From an uncultured Planococcus sp. (lineage in GTDB: Bacteria; Bacillota; Bacilli; Bacillales_A; Planococcaceae): a stretch of DNA of 64,000 nucleotides. The DNA lies in contig CANNAE010000003.1 of NCBI GenBank assembly GCA_947502505.1, forward strand, positions 310,001 to 374,000. The letters run 5' to 3'. Of this stretch, positions 57,578 to 64,000 are shown one piece after another. How positions within the stretch are numbered: the first letter of the stretch is position 1; each line of letters begins with the position of its first letter. The notes under the pieces are model-generated. The model was not told the DNA's origin and made no database searches. It saw only the letters and a list, made by a program, of their open reading frames with translations. Made by a program: the position numbers and the translations under genes.

Positions 57578-59596
57578 ATGAAACGATACATAGCAATGGC
57601 AGCAGGGGCAGGTGCGCTTGCCTTGTCAGGATGCCAACCGCAGCCGACACCACAAGACCGTTTGGACGAATACGTCGGCCATTGGAATGAACAGGAGTTC
57701 GCGGTGATGTATGAAGATTATTTAACGGAAGGCTCAAAAGAAACATTTCCCCAGGAAGCATTCGATGAACGCCAGCAACAATTAATTGGGGATTTGGGCA
57801 TCGAGAACTTAGAAGTGAGCTACACGGCTGAGGAAGACGCCGAATGGGATGAAGCGGAACCGGCTGAATTTCCGCTGTCCGTGAAGATGGAGACCTTGGC
57901 AGGCCCGGTCGAATTCGAGCAGACTGTGTCATTGATTCATGAAGAGCAGGAAGACGGGGAGAATTGGTTTGTTGAGTGGGACCCGTCGTTGATTTTCAAG
58001 GACCTGGAAGCGGGCGATGAAGTCGCCGTTCAGACGGAAGCTTCCGAACGCGGCGAGATTGTGGACCGCGAAGGGCGCGGCCTCGCGATCAACGGCACCG
58101 GCTATAATCTTGGCGTGGTGCCGGAGCGTCTCGAGGGGGACGGCGACCTGGAGGAAGCCGCTGAACTGCTTGGGCTGACGGTGGAGTCGATTGAAAAAAG
58201 CTTGAACCAAAGCTGGGTACAGCCGGACCAATTCGTGCCGTTGACGAAAGCGGCAAAATCGGCGGAACAATTGATCGCCGATGTGGAAGCGAGCGATGTA
58301 GCGACTTACCAGGAAACGGCGATGCGCGAATATCCGTACGGGGAAGCATTCGGCCATTTGACTGGCTATATCGGTTCGATTACAGCGGAGCAATTAGAAG
58401 AGCTGAAAGGCCAAGGCTATGGGGCAACGGACCTGATCGGCCGCCAGGGGCTCGAACGCCGCCTCGAAGAACAGTTGCGCGGTGAGAGCGGCGCGCGCAT
58501 CCTGATCGACAAGCAGGAAGAAGGGGCAGAAGATATCGTCCTCGCTGAACAGGAGCCTACAGCCGGAGAAGATGTTCAACTGACAATCGATGCCGAACTG
58601 CAGACGGCTGCCTATGATTCGATGCAAGGGGAACCAGGGGCTGCTGCTGCGGTGTCGCCTGAAACCGGTGAGACTTTGGCGCTCATCAGTTCACCAGGCT
58701 TCGATCCGAATGAATTCATCGCGGGCATCAGCGGCGAACGCTATAAAGAGCTGTCGGAAGACCCGTTGAACCCGTTATTTACGCGTTTTGCGGCAAGGTA
58801 TGCACCAGGGTCGACCATCAAACCGGTAACAGCTGCGATCGGCATGGAAGCAGGAACGCTCGATCCGCAACAAGGGCTTGAAATCGAAGGGCAGACTTGG
58901 CAAAAAGACAGTTCATGGGGATCGTACCGCGTCTCCCGCTTGCATCCGGAAGCGCCGAACCCGATCGATTTGAACCGTGCGCTGGTTTATTCGGATAATA
59001 TCTATTTCGCAAGGCAGGCACTTGAGATGGGGACCGAAACCTTCGTCGACGGCTTGGCTTCCTACGGCTTCGGCGAAGAGCTGCCGTTTGCCATCGAGTT
59101 GGAAAGTTCTCAGATTTCCAATGACGGAAGCCTTGGATCCGAAGGGCAATTGGCCGATACATCGTTTGGCCAAGGGGAGATGCTCGCCAATATCCTTCAT
59201 CTCGCTTCTGCCTACGAGCCATTCCTGAACGGCGGCACGATCTATGAGCCGACGCTTTATGCCAGTGAAGAAGCGGGGCAGGTTTGGAAAGAAGGCTTGA
59301 TCAGCGAAGGCAATGCCTCGGTGCTTCAAGAAGATCTCCGCAATGTCGTCACGGACGGCTATGCCAAATCAGCGGACATTGACGCAGTTCCGATCGCCGG
59401 CAAGACCGGCACCGCCGAATTGAAAGGCGCTCTTGGCGAAGAAGGGCAGGAAAACGGATTTTTCGTTTCCTATCACGCAGAGCAGCAGGACTTCATTTTA
59501 GCGATGATGATCGAGTCGATTGAAGACAATGGCGGCAGTGATTACGTAGCAGGCTTTTCCGCCAGTGCCATGGAACAGTATTATTTGAACAATTGA
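57578..59596 (+). CDS. Class B penicillin-binding protein, PBP3/MecA-like, lipoprotein
   Basis: A cell-wall transpeptidase of 672 residues. Lipobox LSGC (Cys19) anchors it; residues about 25-145 are an NTF2-like MecA_N domain; about 155-310 the PBP dimerisation domain; 350-670 the transpeptidase with S412-x-x-K415 (STIK), S472-D-N474 and K609-T-G (KTGTAEL). This architecture matches PbpC (PBP3) of Bacillus and MecA of staphylococci, a beta-lactam-tolerant class by reputation, but susceptibility cannot be read from sequence. GGAGG precedes the ATG. It lies between pgi and the third alpha-glucosidase and has its own terminator. Confidence 0.92.
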   Translation: MKRYIAMAAGAGALALSGCQPQPTPQDRLDEYVGHWNEQEFAVMYEDYLTEGSKETFPQEAFDERQQQLIGDLGIENLEVSYTAEEDAEWDEAEPAEFPLSVKMETLAGPVEFEQTVSLIHEEQEDGENWFVEWDPSLIFKDLEAGDEVAVQTEASERGEIVDREGRGLAINGTGYNLGVVPERLEGDGDLEEAAELLGLTVESIEKSLNQSWVQPDQFVPLTKAAKSAEQLIADVEASDVATYQETAMREYPYGEAFGHLTGYIGSITAEQLEELKGQGYGATDLIGRQGLERRLEEQLRGESGARILIDKQEEGAEDIVLAEQEPTAGEDVQLTIDAELQTAAYDSMQGEPGAAAAVSPETGETLALISSPGFDPNEFIAGISGERYKELSEDPLNPLFTRFAARYAPGSTIKPVTAAIGMEAGTLDPQQGLEIEGQTWQKDSSWGSYRVSRLHPEAPNPIDLNRALVYSDNIYFARQALEMGTETFVDGLASYGFGEELPFAIELESSQISNDGSLGSEGQLADTSFGQGEMLANILHLASAYEPFLNGGTIYEPTLYASEEAGQVWKEGLISEGNASVLQEDLRNVVTDGYAKSADIDAVPIAGKTGTAELKGALGEEGQENGFFVSYHAEQQDFILAMMIESIEDNGGSDYVAGFSASAMEQYYLNN

Positions 59597-59600
59597 TCGA

Positions 59601-59629
59601 AGCCGCCCGCATCTCGCGGGCGGTTTTTA
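59601..59629 (+). terminator. Terminator of the PBP gene
   Basis: GCCGCCCGC/GCGGGCGG with a short loop and T-run. Confidence 0.9.
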
Positions 59630-59740
59630 TTATGGGGAAAAAAGGGGTTTTAGGAGAAAAGGCGTATATTAATAAAAACGGCGGCTGTCCCGTCGAGAGG
59701 GGAGCTTCCATTTCATAACAGCAGGAAGAGGGGGAGGAGC

Positions 59741-61360
59741 TTGAAAAAGACATGGTGGAAGGAATCGGTAGTTTATCAGATTTACCCGCGCAGCTTTTTC
59801 GATACGGACGGCGACGGGGTCGGCGATTTGAACGGCGTCCGGGCAAAGCTCGATTACCTGCAGGAGCTCGGCGTCGACATGATCTGGCTATGCCCTGTCT
59901 ACAAATCGCCGAATGATGACAATGGCTACGACGTCAGTGATTACCAGGCAATCATGGATGAGATGGGAACGATGGAAGATTTCGACCGCTTGCTGGGCGA
60001 TATCCATTCCCGCGGCATGAAAATCATGATGGATCTCGTTTTGAACCATACGAGCGACCAGCATCCGTGGTTTCTCGAATCGAAGTCATCACGCGACAAT
60101 CCGAAACGCGATTGGTATATCTGGCGAGACAAACCGACAAATTGGGAAAGCATATTCGGCGGGCCGGCGTGGACATATGACCCAAAAACAAGCCAATACT
60201 ATTTTCACTTGTTCTCGAAAAGCCAAGTCGACTTGAATTGGGAAAATGCGGAGTTGCGCCGCGCGATATACGATATGATCCTTTGGTGGCTCGACAAGGG
60301 AATCGACGGCTTCCGTGTAGACGCTATCAATCACTTGAAAAAAGATTTTACGGATATGCCGAATCCAGAAGGGCTGAATTATGTGCCGGCTTGGGAGAAG
60401 ATGACCAATGTCCAAGGGATACAGGAACTATTGGCCGAATTGCGCCGCGAAACTTTCGGCCGCTACGATGTGGTGACAGTCGGCGAGGCTAATAGTATCA
60501 GGGCGCACGAAATCGGGGAGTGGATCAGTGAAGAAGAAGGGAAATTCAATATGATTTTCCATTTGGAAGCACATGAGGAAGCCTGGAATGAAGAAAGCGT
60601 GGGAGGCGTCGATGTCGATGATTTGAGAATTGTGCTGGATCGCTGGCAACGCAGCACGCAGGGCATCGCATGGAATGCCCTGTATCTGGAAAATCATGAC
60701 CGCCCGCGCACCGTTTCGACTTGGGGCAATGACCGCGAGCTGTGGCGGGAAAGCGCCACGGCACTCGCTTGCATGTATTTCTTCATGCAAGGCACGCCAT
60801 TCATCTACCAAGGGCAGGAAATCGGCATGACCAACGCGCCATTTGACGACATCGATCTGTACCGGGACATCGAGACTAAAAACATGTATCGCTACAACCG
60901 GCTAAAAGGCGTGCCTCATACGGAGTTGATGAACACCATCCAAAAAACCAGCCGCGATCACGCAAGGACCCCGATGCAATGGAATTTCGGCGCGAATGCC
61001 GGCTTTACAGGCGGCGAACCTTGGATTCCGCTAAACCCGAATTTCAATTGGCTGAACGTCAAAGCACAGCAGCAAGATCCGCAATCGATCCTGACATTTT
61101 ACAAGAAAATGCTGCAGTTAAGAAAACAGCATGAAGGGCTGGTTTACGGCAGCACGCATTTAGCGTTTTTGGAATGCCCTTATGTGTACGCCTATACGCG
61201 TGAATACGGAGAAACACGCTACTTGGTCATTTCGCATCTCGACCTGGATACTTGCAAATGGTGGAGCCCTGTAGAAGGCCAATTGTTATTGTCGAATTAC
61301 GATCGCCATATAGACGGGAAATTACAGCCATACGAAGCACGGGTCTATCTATTAACGTAA
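59741..61360 (+). CDS. Third alpha-glucosidase GH13_31, alpha-1,4-type
   Basis: A 539-residue paralogue of the two glucosidases above, starting at TTG (59741) behind GGGGGAGGAGC. Catalytic residues: D194 (GFRVDAINHL), E249 (TVGEANS) and D320 (ENHDRPR). Like the second enzyme it has Ala after the nucleophile, so alpha-1,4 specificity is expected. Sequence similarity is greatest to the product at 54335 (shared KPTNWESIFGGPAW, KKDF), suggesting a duplication; it is separated from the operon by pgi and the PBP gene and is monocistronic. Confidence 0.9.
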   Translation: MKKTWWKESVVYQIYPRSFFDTDGDGVGDLNGVRAKLDYLQELGVDMIWLCPVYKSPNDDNGYDVSDYQAIMDEMGTMEDFDRLLGDIHSRGMKIMMDLVLNHTSDQHPWFLESKSSRDNPKRDWYIWRDKPTNWESIFGGPAWTYDPKTSQYYFHLFSKSQVDLNWENAELRRAIYDMILWWLDKGIDGFRVDAINHLKKDFTDMPNPEGLNYVPAWEKMTNVQGIQELLAELRRETFGRYDVVTVGEANSIRAHEIGEWISEEEGKFNMIFHLEAHEEAWNEESVGGVDVDDLRIVLDRWQRSTQGIAWNALYLENHDRPRTVSTWGNDRELWRESATALACMYFFMQGTPFIYQGQEIGMTNAPFDDIDLYRDIETKNMYRYNRLKGVPHTELMNTIQKTSRDHARTPMQWNFGANAGFTGGEPWIPLNPNFNWLNVKAQQQDPQSILTFYKKMLQLRKQHEGLVYGSTHLAFLECPYVYAYTREYGETRYLVISHLDLDTCKWWSPVEGQLLLSNYDRHIDGKLQPYEARVYLLT

Positions 61361-61384
61361 AAGCCGCCTCGAGCGGTTTTTTTC
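61361..61384 (+). terminator. Terminator after the third glucosidase gene
   Basis: AAGCCGC/GCGGTTT with a five-base loop and a run of T. Confidence 0.7.
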
Positions 61385-61502
61385 AATTTCGCCCTTTCAA
61401 GGCATATCGTTGCAGGTATAAAGGTTCAGTTTATGCCTTGCCCCCTTTCTCGGAGAAGGATTTTCCCAATTACGCAACGGGTAGTTCTCTGCTAGATTTA
61501 AA

Positions 61503-61556
61503 GCATGGCAAGACGCAGAAACAGGCGGGACGCCGCTTGCTGCTAAGGAGCCATGC
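61503..61556 (+). ncRNA. Folded leader RNA candidate before the subtilase gene
   Basis: A closing helix GCATGGC/GCCATGC (61503-61509 with 61550-61556) encloses GCAG/CTGC and a GGCG/CGCC (or GCGG/CCGC) hairpin. Pieces recall the c-di-GMP-I riboswitch core (GGCAA, GAAA, GGGACGC, CTAAGG in that order), but the P3 arm is missing and total length is short, so I call it only a candidate. No terminator follows; a translational effect on the GGGGATT ribosome site would be needed. Confidence 0.35.
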
Positions 61557-61585
61557 AAATCTATTCGGAAAAGGGGATTCGAAAG

Positions 61586-62848
61586 ATGAAAAAATCGGCA
61601 AAATTCATTACAACAGCTATGCTGGCAGCGACTATGCTCGTACCGGCGATGGGGGTTTCCGCAAATGAAGCTCCGGAGGCAAAAAAAGCGAACGCAAATG
61701 AGACGATCCGTGTACTCGTCGATATGCCAGGAAAAAGTGACCTGGAAAAGGCAAAAGACCAATACGGCGTCCAATGGGATTTCAACGACGATGGCTTCAC
61801 GACTGATATGACCGAAAAGCAATATGAAGCTTTGAAGAAAAATAAAAATGTAAGCATCGAAAAAGTTCCCGAATTTACAGTAGAAACGACTACACTTGAA
61901 CCGCAGGCGCGCTACCAGGCAATGGCTGCGGCCCAGTCCACACCTTGGGGCATCAAAGCAATGTATAACAATAGCACGATCACTAAAACCACTGGTGGTT
62001 CAGGCGTCAACATCGCCGTACTGGACACAGGGGTCAACACAAGCCATGCAGATCTTGCGGCAAACGTCGAACAATGTAAAGACTTCACTATCGGGACAAA
62101 CATCGTCAACGGTTCTTGCACAGACCGCCAAGGGCACGGCACGCACGTTGCCGGATCGGCACTGGCGAACGGCAATGGCGGCTTGTACGGCATTGCGCCA
62201 CAAGCAGATCTATGGGCGTATAAAGTGTTGGGCGACAACGGCTCGGGTTCTGCCGATGATATCGCAACAGCTATCCGCCACGTAGCGGACCAAGCTTCAG
62301 CGTTGAAGCAAAAAACGGTCATCAATATGTCTCTTGGTTCTTCAGCGGAAAGCAGCTTGATCACGAATGCGGTCAACTACGCATACGGTAAAGGCGTACT
62401 GGTCATCGCCGCTGCCGGAAACGAAGGCCCTTACCAAGGATCGATCGGCTTCCCAGGCGCATTGCAAAATGCGGTAGCGGTAGCAGCTCTTGAAAACGTA
62501 CAGCAAAACGGCACATACCGCGTTGCAGATTTCTCTTCACGCGGCTATAGCCAATACGCCGGCGACTATTCCATCGGCAAATATGATGTAGAAGTTTCTG
62601 CGCCAGGCGCAAGCATCTATTCGGCTTGGTATGATGGCGGCTATGCAACGATTAGCGGAACATCGATGGCATCGCCTCACGCAGCAGGCCTTGCAGCGAA
62701 GATCTGGGCAGCAAACCCATCTGCGACACACACGCAAATTCGCAGCGATCTACAAAGCCGCGCAGCAGACAATGACATCCTATCCGGCTATTATGCAGGA
62801 TCTGGAGACGACTCTGCTTCTGGATTCGGATTCTATCGCCTGCCATAA
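61586..62848 (+). CDS. Secreted subtilisin-family serine protease (S8)
   Basis: A 420-residue preproenzyme. Signal peptide to about residue 26 (VSA cleavage), then an I9-type propeptide (about 40-105) that folds and inhibits the enzyme, and the catalytic domain with D147 (LDTGVN), H184 (GHGTHVAG), N279 (AAGNEG, oxyanion) and S360 (GTSMASPHA). Cys164 and Cys178 could form a disulfide, which is unusual for subtilisins of Bacillus. The start is ATG 61586; the longer reading from 61553 lies in the folded leader. Closest families are proteinase K-like or alkaline subtilases. It precedes a PlcR-like regulator gene. Confidence 0.92.
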   Translation: MKKSAKFITTAMLAATMLVPAMGVSANEAPEAKKANANETIRVLVDMPGKSDLEKAKDQYGVQWDFNDDGFTTDMTEKQYEALKKNKNVSIEKVPEFTVETTTLEPQARYQAMAAAQSTPWGIKAMYNNSTITKTTGGSGVNIAVLDTGVNTSHADLAANVEQCKDFTIGTNIVNGSCTDRQGHGTHVAGSALANGNGGLYGIAPQADLWAYKVLGDNGSGSADDIATAIRHVADQASALKQKTVINMSLGSSAESSLITNAVNYAYGKGVLVIAAAGNEGPYQGSIGFPGALQNAVAVAALENVQQNGTYRVADFSSRGYSQYAGDYSIGKYDVEVSAPGASIYSAWYDGGYATISGTSMASPHAAGLAAKIWAANPSATHTQIRSDLQSRAADNDILSGYYAGSGDDSASGFGFYRLP

Positions 62849-62861
62849 GCGTTAGCCTCAA

Positions 62862-62898
62862 AAACAAGCCCGGCTGTAACAGCCAGGCTTGTTTTTTT
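62862..62898 (+). terminator. Terminator of the subtilase gene
   Basis: AACAAGCC-GGCTG pairs with CAGCC-GGCTTGTT (one C-A mismatch) followed by seven T. Confidence 0.9.
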
Positions 62899-62938
62899 GT
62901 GTTAATATTTATATATTCTGACAAAGAAAGGTGAGTTT

Positions 62939-64000
62939 ATGAACATCGGTTCTGTGATTAAATATTATCGGCTCAAGCACAACCTCACACAGTCACAGCT
63001 CGCTGATGGCATTTGTTCCGTCTCGCATCTGAGCAAAATCGAATCCAATACCTACACGCCCCACGAAGAGACTTACGAAGCATTGCTATTGAAAATGGGC
63101 GTGCAATTAAAAAAAGAACTGGAGCATCAGAAGCGGCTTGAACAGCAATTGGGGCGATTTATTGATTGTTCTCTTTACTACGACCTCGACCGTATGGAGG
63201 AATTGTATGAAGAACTAGTCGAAGTGGATAATTATGTGCAATCGACAGCACTCGTCAATCAATATGAATTGTATAAGTTCCGCTATTATTTACATGCGAA
63301 GCAATATGAAAAGGCCAACGAGCAACAAAGGCTGCTTGATAAGCTAAAAGCCTCTTTTACAGCTCCTGAATTATGGATGAGACAATTTTTCCAGGCCATC
63401 CAATTCAGTTCCCTCGGCCATTATAAAGAGGCAATGGCACTCATGGATGAACTGGATCATGGTTTTCATAGTATTCCCCAGAAACTTGAAGGAGAATTCT
63501 ATTATCAAAAATCCCGTATTCTATTGTTATTTGATCGCTTAGCCTTATCAGCGTACTATGCAGAACTAGCAGTACGCGCGTACGAAAAGGATCATAACTA
63601 CATACGCCTGTTGCATGCACAGCTATTATTGGCAATCAATTACACAAGGCGAAACTTAGTGACACAAGCTGCGAACCTGTACGAAGTGATTAAGCGAAAT
63701 GCTAAACTAACGCAGCAAACTGAGCTTTACCAGACAGTGCTTTACAATTATGCCGAGCTATTGCAAAGTGAAAAACAAGACGAACAGGCAATCGAGTTGT
63801 TTGAAGAGCTGAAAAAAGCACTTGAGCCAGGCAGTTACCTCCATAAAGCAGTAATAGTGAATTTACTGGAGATAAAAGCAATGAAGCAAGAGGTTACTGC
63901 TGAGTTGATTGCACAATTGCGCATGCCAGGAACCTCAAAAGATAAGGAATACTTCAATATTTACAGCGAATACTTCGAAAAACAGAAATTTTCCCAACAA
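62939..64000 (+). CDS. XRE/TPR transcription regulator (PlcR/Rgg-like), truncated by window end
   Basis: Open to the right edge for 354 codons. The ATG at 62939 follows AAAGGTG. Residues 1-62 are an XRE helix-turn-helix (IGSVIKYYRLKHNLTQSQLADGI, VSHLSKIESNTYTP); the remainder is helical with TPR-like repeats, e.g. residues 85-350. PlcR, NprR, Rgg and ComR-type regulators have this architecture and bind small secreted peptides. The gene starts 91 bases after a secreted protease gene; in Bacillus such regulators (NprR, PlcR) control extracellular proteases, so control of the subtilase is a fair guess. No signal-peptide gene is visible before the edge. Confidence 0.85.
   Translation, partial: MNIGSVIKYYRLKHNLTQSQLADGICSVSHLSKIESNTYTPHEETYEALLLKMGVQLKKELEHQKRLEQQLGRFIDCSLYYDLDRMEELYEELVEVDNYVQSTALVNQYELYKFRYYLHAKQYEKANEQQRLLDKLKASFTAPELWMRQFFQAIQFSSLGHYKEAMALMDELDHGFHSIPQKLEGEFYYQKSRILLLFDRLALSAYYAELAVRAYEKDHNYIRLLHAQLLLAINYTRRNLVTQAANLYEVIKRNAKLTQQTELYQTVLYNYAELLQSEKQDEQAIELFEELKKALEPGSYLHKAVIVNLLEIKAMKQEVTAELIAQLRMPGTSKDKEYFNIYSEYFEKQKFSQQ

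Noticed and set aside
1-64000. tRNA, rRNA or prophage genes
   Set aside because: No cloverleaf or rRNA-like sequence and no phage structural or integrase genes were recognised in reading the window.

Overview
The window is a chromosomal segment of a low-to-mid GC Gram-positive bacterium of the Bacilli, most likely a Planococcus-type member of the Planococcaceae. The basis is gene content plus Bacillus-style signals: AGGAGG-like ribosome sites, frequent TTG/GTG starts, U-tailed terminators, a sigma-B-like promoter, CcpA and BirA-like sites, MecA-type PBP, LtaS, YitT, YkvI, KtrA and BioY families. Genus assignment is inference. I found no rRNA, tRNA, CRISPR array or prophage.

Layout. 1-9.2 kb: start of a gene on the minus strand (possibly class I aldolase), an SDR, threonine dehydratase, a structured leader followed by four small unknown genes (two are tandem paralogues), a lipoprotein redox pair (TlpA-like and MsrAB), PAP2 phosphatase, small membrane proteins, and a MEDS plus RsbR-like STAS sensory pair. 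9.3-25 kb: an SDR behind a sigma-B-like promoter, LTA synthase, glutamate dehydrogenase, GNAT, PPK2 kinase, an EAL protein with a weakened motif, YitT, CapA, DUF202 and a Na+/H+ antiporter. 25-38 kb: DUF3100 membrane pair, MFS, a NitT/TauT-type ABC importer, peroxiredoxin, thioredoxin and a divergent CGNR zinc-finger regulator, CysK, KtrA, RNase H-like protein, a sortase substrate with its own class F sortase, and a NaChBac-type sodium channel. 39-47 kb: LysR regulator divergent from a CcpA-controlled 3-hydroxybutyrate uptake/oxidation operon, hydrolase, YkvI, PanE and BioY. 47-61 kb: an alpha-glucoside locus: three GH13_31 glucosidases, a ROK kinase, a sugar ABC importer without its ATPase, a LacI regulator, Pgi, and a MecA-like PBP. 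61.6-64 kb: secreted subtilase behind a folded leader and a truncated XRE/TPR regulator.

How the genes work together. The sugar locus imports malto/isomalto-oligosaccharides, cleaves them (one enzyme carries the Val residue typical of alpha-1,6 activity, two carry the Ala of alpha-1,4 enzymes), phosphorylates the glucose and passes it to Pgi. The hydroxybutyrate operon is a secondary carbon route under a perfect cre match. Several neighbours form a thiol-redox and stress layer.

The most striking non-genic signal is a family of four short repeats (about 240-385 bp; near 10.3, 25.25, 39.1 and 42.75 kb) with shared ends (CAGGCTGTCGA... / ...TTCAACACTCTG). Each sits exactly at a rho-independent terminator, and in three cases the whole terminator hairpin is duplicated on the other side, in one case as a perfect 37-bp direct repeat. 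They look like non-autonomous transposable elements that target terminators and rebuild them by target duplication.
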